Assembly: GCA_910583885.1 (NCBI GenBank)
Contig: CAJUAC010000027.1
Location: 1 to 30,093 of the forward strand
Length of the DNA stretch: 30,093 bases
Source: an uncultured Oscillospiraceae bacterium
GTDB lineage: Bacteria; Bacillota; Clostridia; Oscillospirales; Oscillospiraceae
Reading direction: 5' to 3'
The notes beneath the pieces are model-generated. The model saw only the letters and a program-made list of their open reading frames with translations, had not been told where the DNA came from and made no database searches. Positions 6,056 to 13,624 of the stretch are shown here, piece by piece. Positions within the stretch are counted from its first letter, which is position 1. Each line of letters starts with the position of its first letter. Both the position numbers and the translations under genes were made by a program.

Positions 6056-8167
6056 ATGAGACTTTTCGACATTATTCGTGGAAGGCAAAAAGTGAGTGCC
6101 CAGTACCGGCGCGATGGCAGCTTTGTTTCCCGCTGGGCCCGGCCACCCTCCCTCAACACCGCTGAATGGCTGAATATGTTCTCAAAGAGCCCTCGTTTGG
6201 CGGTGGTAGAGCGCATCGCAAGCGATCTCGCCAACCTCAACGGGCATCTGTATCGCATCGCCCCGGACGGCTCCAAGACAGAGGTCATGAAACACCCGTT
6301 CCTCGACCTGATGGAGCATCCCAACCCGCTCTATGAGATGACCAGTTCGGCCATGTGGCGGCTCAACGAAATATACCTGATGCTTGTCGGCGAGAGCTTC
6401 ATGCTTGTCGAGCGGGACGAATACGAACGCCCGGTGGAACTGTGGAATGTGCCACCCCACTGGGTCAAGATGACTCCGTACCTCGGCAATCCGGGCTACC
6501 TGATCACATCACCGAGCGGGCTGACCATGACCGTGTCGGTGGATGATATGTTCGTGATGAAACAGCTTAACCCGCTGGACCCGTTCATGAGGGGCTTGGG
6601 TGTGGCGGAGAGCGTTGCCGATGAGGTGGAAATCGACGAATACGCAGCGAAGTTCCAGAAGCGGTTTTTCTACAATGACGCCACCCCGCCGTTTGTGTTC
6701 GTCATACCAGGCGCTACGAAAGAGCAGCTCGACGTTTTCACAGCCGATTGGGAAAAAAAGCACCGCGGCGTAGATAAAAGCCATCGGATGGCGGCCCTGG
6801 GCGGAGATGTGAGGGTGGAAAAGCTGGGGGATGCCCACGGCAAGGACATGGGCTTCCTTGAGAGCCGGCTTGCCATGCGGGACGCCGTTCTGGAGCATTT
6901 CGGTGTTCCCAGGGAGATCATGGGCATCACTGAAAACAGCAACCGGGCCACGGCGGACGCTGCTCAGTACATCTATGCCAAGAACGTGCTGACACCCCGC
7001 ATCAGCAATCGGGAGCAGGCGCTTAATATGCAGCTCCTGTCGATGTTCGATGATGACAGCCTTGTGTGGGAGTTCGACCAGGTTATCCCCTACGACAAGG
7101 AGTTCGACAAGTCGAGGGCGCTGGAGGGCTGGGATGCCGGACTCCTCACCAAAAACGAGGCCCGTGGTCTGCTGGATATGCCCGGCGTTGATGGCGGCGA
7201 TGTATATAAAACCTCCATCACCGACCTGTTTCTCCGGGAGAGCGACGACCCGGCCAAGGTGTCGCAAGCCATCCTGCAGGACGGCCTCGATGCCACAGCC
7301 CCGGTCCCAGGTGAGAAATCCTTGCCGGCGAGCGTCACGGCCAGGCTCAAGAGTGAGGAGCAAGCTGTGCGGAAACACAGCAAGTCTTTTGAGGCGGCGA
7401 TCTCTCGACATTTCGCCGAGCAGCGGTCGGCGATTCAAAAGGCCCTGGGGCTTAGCCAGAAAGCGGAGGACACATCTGCCTTCGATGAGCTGAGTCAATA
7501 CCTGCTCCCCGACGGAACGTTGGATATGGACCTCTGGAACGCTCTGGAGGAGGCCGAGCAGATTCGCATCGCCAACAGCGTGGCCTCCGGGCTGTTGGAC
7601 TGGAGCGCCGAATCCAAAAAGCTACAGGCCATGTTTATACCGCTCTGGAAGGAAGCGTATGAGGCCGGGGTCAAGCTCGCCGAGGAGTACCACGGCATCA
7701 CCAATATCACCCGGCCGGAGTTTGTGAGCGTTGTAAAGGTCAACGGCGCCAAGCACATCGTTGGCATTGAGCAGACCACCCGCAACAGCATCGCGGACAT
7801 CATTGCCGACGGGATCGCCAACGGCGCCAGCCAAGCTGAACTGAAGAAGGCCGTCTATGAGGAGATGGATACATCCCACAGGAGGGCCAAGCTGATCGCA
7901 CGCCAGGAAACCATGATGTCCCTCGCCACGGGACAGTTCGACATGATGAAAGCGGCGGGGGCCAAGACCAAGACGTGGCACCACAGGCCGCAGAAGGACC
8001 CGCGGGACGGCACGGATGGGAAAGTTGACCACGTTTCCATGGAAGGGGAGACAGTCCCCATCAACGAGACGTTCTCCAACGGGCTTCTCTTTCCGAGAGA
8101 CCCGTCGGACGACCGCCCGGAAGAGGTTATCAACTGCCGGTGTTATCTGACATACGGCGGTTTTTAA
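6056..8167 (+). CDS. Portal protein fused to MuF-like minor head domain
   Basis: This 703-residue protein is far longer than the usual 400-500 for a portal. Residues about 1-410 are an HK97-type portal (MFSKSPRLAVVERIASDLANL, LVGESFMLVERDEYERPVEL, FGVPREIMGITENSNRATAD), which forms the dodecameric DNA entry ring. A variable linker follows. Residues about 540-703 match the Mu gpF/SPP1 gp7 minor head domain, with IARQETMMSLATGQFDMM, VDHVSMEGETVPINETF and the C-terminal EEVINCRCYLTY signature. Portal and MuF are normally neighbouring separate genes; no separate MuF gene is present here, so the fusion probably supplies both roles. Start ATG 6056 has GAGGTGAAAT directly upstream, 8 bases after the terminase stop. 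Confidence 0.93.
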   Translation: MRLFDIIRGRQKVSAQYRRDGSFVSRWARPPSLNTAEWLNMFSKSPRLAVVERIASDLANLNGHLYRIAPDGSKTEVMKHPFLDLMEHPNPLYEMTSSAMWRLNEIYLMLVGESFMLVERDEYERPVELWNVPPHWVKMTPYLGNPGYLITSPSGLTMTVSVDDMFVMKQLNPLDPFMRGLGVAESVADEVEIDEYAAKFQKRFFYNDATPPFVFVIPGATKEQLDVFTADWEKKHRGVDKSHRMAALGGDVRVEKLGDAHGKDMGFLESRLAMRDAVLEHFGVPREIMGITENSNRATADAAQYIYAKNVLTPRISNREQALNMQLLSMFDDDSLVWEFDQVIPYDKEFDKSRALEGWDAGLLTKNEARGLLDMPGVDGGDVYKTSITDLFLRESDDPAKVSQAILQDGLDATAPVPGEKSLPASVTARLKSEEQAVRKHSKSFEAAISRHFAEQRSAIQKALGLSQKAEDTSAFDELSQYLLPDGTLDMDLWNALEEAEQIRIANSVASGLLDWSAESKKLQAMFIPLWKEAYEAGVKLAEEYHGITNITRPEFVSVVKVNGAKHIVGIEQTTRNSIADIIADGIANGASQAELKKAVYEEMDTSHRRAKLIARQETMMSLATGQFDMMKAAGAKTKTWHHRPQKDPRDGTDGKVDHVSMEGETVPINETFSNGLLFPRDPSDDRPEEVINCRCYLTYGGF

Positions 8168-8203
8168 CATTGCCCGTAATTCTGAGGAAAGGAGGTAGAC
8201 CGC

Positions 8204-8980
8204 ATGGCAAGAGTACGACGGGGAGTCGCCGGCCGGGAGAAGAAGTCGGATACACCACAGAGGGAATACAAGTCAGTTTCATTTGTGCTGGAAAGCGCAG
8301 ACGAAAATACCGGAGAGTTCTCCGGGTATGCGGCTGTGTTCGGCAACGTGGACAGCGGCGGCGACATTATCGAGAAGGGAGCCTTCGCCAAGACCATCGT
8401 GGAGGATTTCGCCCGCATCAAGATTCTCTCGCAGCATAACAGTTATGACCTGCCCATCGGCAAGCCGCTGGAACTGCGCGAGGATGAGAAGGGCCTCTAC
8501 ATCCGGGGCAAAATCAGCGACACGCAGACCGGCAGGGATATCAGGACGCTGCTCAAAGACGGTGTTCTGGCGGAACTGTCCATTGGCTATGACGCTGTTG
8601 ACTTTGAGTTGGATGGAGACAGCGGCATCCGGCATCTGAAGGAGATCAAGCTGTGGGAGGTGTCCATCGTTACCTGGGCCATGAATGACCAGGCGAAGAT
8701 TGAGGACGTGAAGTCGCTGGTGGAGGAACTGAGGACCGAAGCCAAGACCGGCAAAATCTCCCGCCGGAGAATGGATGCGCTGAAGCCGTTCATCGCAGTG
8801 GTCAAGGAACTGCTGGAAATCCTCTCGTTCATGGACACGCCTGACGCCGACCCGCCCCCGGCTGATCCGGACGACCCGCCCGCCCCCGTAGCGAAACCCA
8901 AGAAAAGCGCAGACCCCAAAAAGCAAACCAAAAACGCCGGGATGGTATTCGAAATCATCCCCAACAAAAACAGGAGGTAA
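8204..8980 (+). CDS. HK97-type prohead protease (S78 family)
   Basis: This 258-residue protein starts at ATG 8204 with AAAGGAGGTAGACCGC upstream. The herpesvirus-assemblin-fold protease domain spans about residues 22-170: GYAAVFGNVDSGGDIIEKGAF, catalytic His78 in LSQHNSYDLPIG, nucleophile Ser126 in LAELSIGYDA, and LWEVSIVTW (150-158), which usually supplies the supporting residue. It cleaves the scaffold-like arm of the major capsid protein and itself during prohead maturation. The C-terminus (about 195-258) is a Pro/Asp/Lys-rich tail (DADPPPADPDDPPAPVAKP) ahead of a short basic end; such tails may act in scaffolding or be removed. Position between portal and capsid genes is the standard order. 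Confidence 0.95.
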   Translation: MARVRRGVAGREKKSDTPQREYKSVSFVLESADENTGEFSGYAAVFGNVDSGGDIIEKGAFAKTIVEDFARIKILSQHNSYDLPIGKPLELREDEKGLYIRGKISDTQTGRDIRTLLKDGVLAELSIGYDAVDFELDGDSGIRHLKEIKLWEVSIVTWAMNDQAKIEDVKSLVEELRTEAKTGKISRRRMDALKPFIAVVKELLEILSFMDTPDADPPPADPDDPPAPVAKPKKSADPKKQTKNAGMVFEIIPNKNRR

Positions 8981-8986
8981 TTGAAC

Positions 8987-10558
8987 ATGAAACTGACCCA
9001 GGAACAGCTCGCCGCCCTCATCGCGCAGGTGTTTGCGAACCTCATCGCGGCGGGCAAGGACCCCAGCGCCATCACCCAGGATGACATCATGGCCGAGATG
9101 ACCGCCATTATCGAGGCCGCCGGCATCGGCGACCCCGCTGGTGAGGGCGGCGCTCCCGAAGGCGACGAAGGCAAGGGAGAGGGCGAAGGCGAAGGTGAGG
9201 GCGGCGACCCCGCCATTACCCCTGAGTTCATCACTCAGGTGCTGGACGCTCTGAAAGCCTGCCAGAAGTCTGCCGGCGAGCCCTCCGTCAAGCCCGGAGC
9301 CGGTGAACCTACGGCCCAGAAGGGTGCCGAAGGTCCCTCCGCTCAGAAGGGCGCCGCACCCGCCCCGGCCCCTGCTGCTACGCCCGCCCCCGCTGCCTCT
9401 GCACAGCGCAAATACTCCAGCCTGTTCCTCTCCACCGGCGCGTCCCGTGACGGTGGTGCTACCAGCGGCTTCAAGACCCGTATTCAGTCCATGTCTGCCC
9501 CTGAGCGGCGCAAGACCGCCTACGGCATGTTCGGCCGCGCCGTGAAGTGCATCCACGCCTCCGGCGGTGAGGTCGAGCGGGCCGCCTATGTCGCCGAGCA
9601 CAAGTTCAACGACGCTGAGATGGCCCGCGAGTTCAAGGCCCTGGCCGCGACCCAGCCCACCGACGGCGGCTATCTGGTGCCGGAAGTCTATGCGGACGAG
9701 ATCATCGAGCTGCTGTACCCCGCCACGGTCATCTACGACCTGGGCGCCCGCCGGCTGGCCATGGATCACGGCAATCTGAACATCCCCAAGCTGAAGACTG
9801 GCACCCGCGCCATGTACACCGGGGAGAACCGGAAGATCCCCAAGACCGCCCCCAAGTTCGGCAACATCCGCCTGTCCTCCAAGAAGCTGACCGCCCTCAT
9901 CCCCATGAGCAACGACCTCCTTCGGTCCACCAGCTTCGACAACGACGTCATCGTGGGCCAGGACGTGACCAAGCAGATGGCCCTGGGCGTGGATTGGGGC
10001 GCTTTCCGTGGCACCGGCGGGGAGTTCCAGCCCCTCGGCCTGTTCAACAACAAAGCCATCCAGAACATCAAGGCTGCTGACGCCGGTACCTCCTATGCCA
10101 GCGCCGACGGTGTCCTGACCGCCATGTTCCCCAACTTCCTGGTTGCCTCCGTGCTGAAGAACAACGTCTATGCTGATGCCCTGGGCTTCGTGTTCAACAC
10201 CAGCGTGGAGCAGTTTTTCAAGTCCATGCGCGACCAGGTGGGCGGCTTCATCTTCGCGGAGGAGATGAACAAGCAGCGCACCCTGGCGGGCTACCCCTAC
10301 CGCACCACCAACCTGATCGACACCGAGGATGGCAAGACCAAGATTGCCTTCGGCAACTGGAACGACCTCATCATCGGCGAGCAGGGCGCCCTGGAGATCG
10401 AGACCAGCCGCGAGGGTTCTTGGACTGACGAGGCGGGCAACCTTGTGTCCGCTTTCGAGAACGACCAGACCCTGATCCGGGCCATCGACAACGTGGACGT
10501 GGGCCTGCGCCATGACGAGAGTTTCGTGGTGGCCACCGGCGTCGCCGTCCCCGTCTAA
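8987..10558 (+). CDS. Major capsid protein, HK97 fold, with long N-terminal arm
   Basis: This 523-residue protein uses ATG 8987, 9 bases after AGGAGG; an in-frame TTG at 8981 lies only 3 bases from that site and is unlikely. Residues about 1-215 form a propeptide-like arm: a helical start (LTQEQLAALIAQVFANLI), an acidic Gly/Glu-rich stretch, a second helix (PEFITQVLDALKAC), then Ala/Pro-rich sequence with two AQKGA repeats. The HK97 capsid fold begins near AATQPTDGGYLVPEVYADEI and includes NIRLSSKKLTALIPMSNDLLR, GTGGEFQPLGLFN and the C-terminal TLIRAIDNVDVGLRHDESFVV. It builds the icosahedral shell. The arm probably acts as the delta/scaffold domain cleaved by the adjacent S78 protease; the exact cut site is not visible. 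Confidence 0.95.
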   Translation: MKLTQEQLAALIAQVFANLIAAGKDPSAITQDDIMAEMTAIIEAAGIGDPAGEGGAPEGDEGKGEGEGEGEGGDPAITPEFITQVLDALKACQKSAGEPSVKPGAGEPTAQKGAEGPSAQKGAAPAPAPAATPAPAASAQRKYSSLFLSTGASRDGGATSGFKTRIQSMSAPERRKTAYGMFGRAVKCIHASGGEVERAAYVAEHKFNDAEMAREFKALAATQPTDGGYLVPEVYADEIIELLYPATVIYDLGARRLAMDHGNLNIPKLKTGTRAMYTGENRKIPKTAPKFGNIRLSSKKLTALIPMSNDLLRSTSFDNDVIVGQDVTKQMALGVDWGAFRGTGGEFQPLGLFNNKAIQNIKAADAGTSYASADGVLTAMFPNFLVASVLKNNVYADALGFVFNTSVEQFFKSMRDQVGGFIFAEEMNKQRTLAGYPYRTTNLIDTEDGKTKIAFGNWNDLIIGEQGALEIETSREGSWTDEAGNLVSAFENDQTLIRAIDNVDVGLRHDESFVVATGVAVPV

Positions 10559-10563
10559 ACGGC

Positions 10564-10854
10564 ATGAAGAACGATTTTCCAATCATTCAAGAGGACTGGC
10601 GGGCAAGGAGGGACGGAAAACGCGAGTACGTCCCCTCCGAGCTGGTCCTCGCACACGAAGAGCAGTGCTTTGAGAATCATGGTCAATCGGCGGCTACCCT
10701 TGCCAGACGCGGCGGGCTATCCTGGAGGGAACTGCTCGCGGTCCTTTACGACGTGAAATTCCGCGCCGTGGATGACGCCAAGCTGTCAGAGGATGACTGC
10801 CGCCGCTACTGCAAAGCATTCATCGAAAAGGAGGAGCAAAAGCATGAAGCGTAA
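10564..10854 (+). CDS. Small conserved phage protein of head region, function unknown
   Basis: This is a 96-residue charged, helical protein (QEDWRARRDGKREYVPSELVLAHEEQCFENHGQSAATLARRGGLSWRELLAVLYD and following) between the capsid and decoration-like genes. It begins at ATG 10564, 5 bases after the capsid stop, and lacks a clear ribosome binding site, so translation is probably coupled to the capsid gene. It has no membrane segment or recognised catalytic motif. Its last codons overlap the next gene by 11 bases. Position suggests a head accessory or assembly role, but no function can be assigned from sequence. Confidence 0.7.
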   Translation: MKNDFPIIQEDWRARRDGKREYVPSELVLAHEEQCFENHGQSAATLARRGGLSWRELLAVLYDVKFRAVDDAKLSEDDCRRYCKAFIEKEEQKHEA

Positions 10855-11224
10855 CCTGATTCAAAACGTGAAGGCCATCCCCTACACCAGCGGGGAGGTC
10901 ATCGACCGCACCGGCTTCCTGTCCGCCGTGGTCGCTGTGTCCGCCCTGGCCGCCGGCAGTGTGAAGCTGGAGGTCACCCACGCCGACACCGCCGCCGGCA
11001 CCTTCGAGGCCGTGAAGGACGAGCGGCTGGTGATGGGCGGCGCCGACGAGGTCAAGGATCTGAAGACTGGCGACATCGCCAACTTTGACCTGGACCTCCT
11101 GGGCTGCAAGAACTTCATCAAGGTCACTCTGAGCGGTGACGCTGCGGCCTCCGGCAGCGGCGACTCCGCCAAGACTGCGGCCTGCGCTGTTGTGCTGGGC
11201 GACCACCACACCCAGCCGGTGTAA
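10844..11224 (+). CDS. Putative head decoration/structural protein
   Basis: ATG 10844 follows AAGGAGGAGCAAAAGC, an excellent ribosome binding site inside the end of the preceding gene. The 126-residue product (MKRNLIQNVKAIPYTSGEVIDRTGFLSAVVAVSALAAG and following) is predicted to be mostly beta strand, with alternating Gly/Ala/Asp turns and a Ser/Gly/Ala-rich loop near the C-terminus (DAAASGSGDSAKTAACAVVLGDHHTQPV). Small beta-rich proteins encoded directly after the capsid gene are typically decoration or head-stabilising proteins. No membrane segment is likely; the Ala/Val-rich part looks like a beta core. Assignment is from position and composition only. Confidence 0.6.
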   Translation: MKRNLIQNVKAIPYTSGEVIDRTGFLSAVVAVSALAAGSVKLEVTHADTAAGTFEAVKDERLVMGGADEVKDLKTGDIANFDLDLLGCKNFIKVTLSGDAAASGSGDSAKTAACAVVLGDHHTQPV

Positions 11225-11238
11225 GGAGGGCCAGACCT

Positions 11239-11415
11239 ATGGCGAGGATTTACAAGCCTGTTGGCCCGTCCGATAACAAGGCGGTTCCTCCCGGCAAGGA
11301 GAAAAAGGCCGGAAAGCCGCCTGTCGCGCCCCCTGGCAAGGGGGAAGGCAAGGGTGCGCCTCCTACCCCCGGAGTCGGCGGAGACGGCCAGGAACGGCCC
11401 GAGAGCGCCGAATAG
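11239..11415 (+). CDS. Small Lys/Pro/Gly-rich protein, unknown function
   Basis: This 58-residue reading frame starts at ATG 11239, 8-9 bases after AAGGAGGG. It begins MARIYKPVGPSDNKAVPPG and continues as low-complexity Lys/Gly/Pro sequence ending in GGDGQERPESAE. It fits exactly between its neighbours in the operon and has a strong ribosome binding site, so it is probably a real gene. The composition predicts an intrinsically disordered, basic-then-acidic peptide. A role as a minor head component or a DNA-contacting peptide is speculation. A beta-type start (ARIYKPVGPS) is seen in other short phage head-region proteins. Confidence 0.6.
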   Translation: MARIYKPVGPSDNKAVPPGKEKKAGKPPVAPPGKGEGKGAPPTPGVGGDGQERPESAE

Positions 11416-11423
11416 AGGACCAT

Positions 11424-11449
11424 GGGGCGGTGGGGTGACCTGCCGCCCC
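11424..11449 (+). other. 11-bp hairpin capped by a GUGA tetraloop
   Basis: GGGGCGGTGGG (11424-11434) pairs with CCTGCCGCCCC (11439-11449) through two G-U pairs, closing a four-base loop GTGA of the stable GNRA class. It lies in the 54-base gap between the small basic protein and the head-tail connector, 11 bases before the connector's AGGAGG. No T-tract follows. It may protect or delimit mRNA segments or tune expression between head and neck genes. Confidence 0.5.
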
Positions 11450-11469
11450 TATGCTGACAGGAGGTTTGT

Positions 11470-12093
11470 ATGCTTGCGAATAACGCACTTACCACGCTTG
11501 ACAGGATGAAGCTCATGCTGAGCCTCGATGATGAGACCGACGAGCGCACCTGCACCCTCGTTGAGCTGTTAGTCAATAAGGCATCGTCCTGGGTGGAGCA
11601 GCAGGTGGGCAGACCTCTCGGCAAGAACACCTACCGTGAGTTCTACGAGGCCGACGGCCAGCAGGAGCTGGTCACGCTGAAGTACCCAATCATCAGCGTT
11701 GATTACGTCAAGGAGGCCGGGCGGCTTGTCCCCCCTGAGCGTTACGACTACGGGCAGACCGCCAACATCGGCGTCATCTATCGGGATGACGGCTGGCTGA
11801 GGGCCGGGTACCGCCGGGGGCTTGCCAATGATATCATTGAGACCAAGCGGAACATTGAGGTGTGCTATACGGCAGGCTATGTGCTTCCGAAGGACGCCAC
11901 GGACGAGGAGCCCCAGACGCTCCCCGCAGACCTGGAGGGTCTTGTCTGGGACATGGTGTCCCAGGCGTATGCGAATATGCAGAACGGCTCCCAGGGGCTG
12001 AAATCCTTCTCCATCTCGGATGTAAGCTGGACCTTCGACAAGTCAACGCCGGCCGCCTGGCTGCAGATCGTGAATCTGTATAGGAGGTATTGA
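11470..12093 (+). CDS. Head-tail connector protein (gp6-like)
   Basis: This 207-residue protein starts at ATG 11470 after ACAGGAGGTTTGT. The N-terminal helical part (LDRMKLMLSLDDETDERTCTLVELLVNKASSWVEQQVGR) followed by a beta-rich part (REFYEADGQQELVTLKYPIISVDYV) and C-terminal helices (DLEGLVWDMVSQAYANMQ) matches the HK97 gp6/SPP1 gp15-like connector family. These proteins form a ring under the portal and link head to tail. It is the first gene of the neck module and ends one base before the next start. Length is somewhat above the usual 100-150, because of the beta-rich middle. Confidence 0.82.
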   Translation: MLANNALTTLDRMKLMLSLDDETDERTCTLVELLVNKASSWVEQQVGRPLGKNTYREFYEADGQQELVTLKYPIISVDYVKEAGRLVPPERYDYGQTANIGVIYRDDGWLRAGYRRGLANDIIETKRNIEVCYTAGYVLPKDATDEEPQTLPADLEGLVWDMVSQAYANMQNGSQGLKSFSISDVSWTFDKSTPAAWLQIVNLYRRY

Positions 12094-12094
12094 T

Positions 12095-12724
12095 GTGGAC
12101 GGGATAGAGCGCCTCCTGGAAGACTTCAACCGCATCAAAGCTGCGTGTCAGGAGATGGAGCAGAAGAAAATCCGCGTCGGCATCGTTGGCGGCAAGGCGG
12201 ACTCCGATATTATGGCCATCGCCCATGCCCATGAGTACGGTGCCACCATCAGGCCCAAGAAGGGGAAGTACCTCGCTATCCCCCTGACCAAGGAGGCCCA
12301 GGCAGCAGGCTCCCCCAGGGCCTTCAGCGACCTATACTTTGTCAATGCGAAGGACGGCAAGGTTCTCATGGTTCGGGACAAGAAGAAAAGCGGCGGCAAG
12401 ACCGAGAGCGAGGCGATGTACCTGCTGGTGAAAAGCGTCACCCTCCCGGAACGCTCTTTTATCCGAGCGGGCTTTGACGCACAGCAGAAAGAGCTGGGCA
12501 GCATCGTGACCGGGGCAATGGTGAAGATGCTGGATGGGACCATCACCCCCGCTGCCGCCGCAGAGTCTATCGGGGCTCAGGCCGCCCAGCTGGCGCAGAG
12601 CTTCATTGATCAGAACAGGGTTACGCCGAAGTCCGACTCCGCCCACAAGACGCAGCACACCACGCTATATGAATCCGGCACACACATCCGTGACCGGATC
12701 GCCTATGAGGTGGTAATAAAATGA
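12095..12724 (+). CDS. Neck/tail-completion protein (gp10/Mu G-like), putative
   Basis: GTG 12095 is 7 bases after TAGGAGGTAT, so it is the start; the overlapping ATG at 12093 is in another frame. The 209-residue product contains IRVGIVGGKADSDIMAIAHAHEYGATIRP, a pattern common to phage virion-morphogenesis and minor tail proteins, then LAIPLTKEAQAAG and LPERSFIRAGFDAQQKEL. The RSFIRAGFD motif followed by a long helix and a C-terminal GTHIRDRIAYEVV strand is typical of tail-completion proteins that sit between head and tail. It overlaps the next start in ATGA fashion. The role is inferred from family pattern and position. Confidence 0.7.
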   Translation: MDGIERLLEDFNRIKAACQEMEQKKIRVGIVGGKADSDIMAIAHAHEYGATIRPKKGKYLAIPLTKEAQAAGSPRAFSDLYFVNAKDGKVLMVRDKKKSGGKTESEAMYLLVKSVTLPERSFIRAGFDAQQKELGSIVTGAMVKMLDGTITPAAAAESIGAQAAQLAQSFIDQNRVTPKSDSAHKTQHTTLYESGTHIRDRIAYEVVIK

Positions 12725-13077
12725 ATTTTGCGGCAACACCCAGACTCCCCAGAGCCTTGCTCCACGATATAAAGGTCTACGAGCGCACCTTCGTCCGCGA
12801 TGGCCCCGGCGGACAGTCCCGCCCGGTCGATAAGGCCATAAAAACGTTTAAGGGCATCGTCATGCCGCTGTCGAACAAGGATCTGAAGGATCTGCCGGAA
12901 GGAACGTACACCGAGAACTCGCAAAAACTCTACACCGATGCCCCGGTGGAGATCGGCACCAACCAAATCATCGAGGACACCTTCGACGGCCAGAGATACA
13001 CCGTCAAGACGTCGCTGGGCCACAACAGCATCCACCCTATGATGCGGTACATCGTGGAGGGAGTGGTAAAGAAATGA
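12721..13077 (+). CDS. Putative head-closure/head-tail joining protein
   Basis: This 118-residue, beta-rich protein starts at ATG 12721 in an ATGA overlap with the gene before it and ends in an ATGA overlap with the gene after it, so the three are translated as a unit. Sequence such as DIKVYERTFVRDGPGG, FKGIVMPLSNKDLKDLPEGTYT and DTFDGQRYTVKTSLGHNSIHPMMRYIVEGVV resembles small head-closure or stopper proteins with an SH3-like barrel. Position after the tail-completion gene agrees. No catalytic or membrane features are present. Confidence 0.6.
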   Translation: MNFAATPRLPRALLHDIKVYERTFVRDGPGGQSRPVDKAIKTFKGIVMPLSNKDLKDLPEGTYTENSQKLYTDAPVEIGTNQIIEDTFDGQRYTVKTSLGHNSIHPMMRYIVEGVVKK

Positions 13078-13607
13078 CATTCGTAGAGGCCCGCAACGCT
13101 ATCGTGTCCGGCCTTGAAACGCACATCGGCCGCCCCGTTGTTCTGTCTGACCAGATAGCGGGCCGGCCGGAGTTCCCATACTGCTACTACAGCGTCCTGA
13201 CACCGCGCACATCCAACCACGCTTTCGGGCTGCATGAGGTCGTGGGGGACGAGGAGCAAGGCTATCGCCACATACGTTCCGAGCCGGTAGAGGCAACGAT
13301 GTCCTTCACCTTCTGCGGCCAGAACCGGGAGGCCGAGGACGGCAGCTATATCTACGGCGAGGACGAGGCGCTTGACCTCGCTGAAAAAGGACACGGATTC
13401 TTCTTGCTGAACGGACATTGCATCCCGGTCGGCAGCGAGGATATCGTGATCCGCAATGTTGGCTCCGTCGCAGGCCGGAGCGGATTTGTGGTGGAGGATA
13501 CCGTCCGCCGATACGGATTCGATGTGCGCTTGGCCTACGTCCGCACCGATGAGATGCCGACTACCACCGTTCTGGGTGCCAGGACCCCAGGAAACGCACA
13601 CCAGTAA
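13074..13607 (+). CDS. Tail terminator/neck protein, myophage type, putative
   Basis: The 177-residue protein overlaps the preceding gene by 4 bases (ATGA). TFVEARNAIVSGLETHIGRPVVLSDQIAGRPEFPYCYYSVL is the usual opening of phage neck-terminator proteins: an amphipathic helix followed by a P-E-x-P-Y-xYY strand. A beta core follows (EATMSFTFCGQNRE), then a helix-containing region with ALDLAEKGHGFFLLNG and an ending in RRYGFDVRLAYVRTDEM. Such proteins cap the tail tube and sheath at the neck. Its place directly before the sheath gene is the standard position in contractile phages. Assignment is from pattern and order. Confidence 0.72.
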   Translation: MTFVEARNAIVSGLETHIGRPVVLSDQIAGRPEFPYCYYSVLTPRTSNHAFGLHEVVGDEEQGYRHIRSEPVEATMSFTFCGQNREAEDGSYIYGEDEALDLAEKGHGFFLLNGHCIPVGSEDIVIRNVGSVAGRSGFVVEDTVRRYGFDVRLAYVRTDEMPTTTVLGARTPGNAHQ

Positions 13608-13624
13608 GAAGGAGGAAATGCAAA

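Noticed and set aside
8981..8986. TTG start for the capsid protein
   Set aside because: Only 3 bases from the AGGAGG; ATG 8987 is at proper spacing.
8279..10582. 767-codon open frame on the minus strand across protease and capsid genes
   Set aside because: Antisense shadow: high GC3 in the real + strand genes removes stops from the opposite frame. Its translation is Gly/Val/His/Leu-rich low complexity, and both underlying + strand genes are certain.
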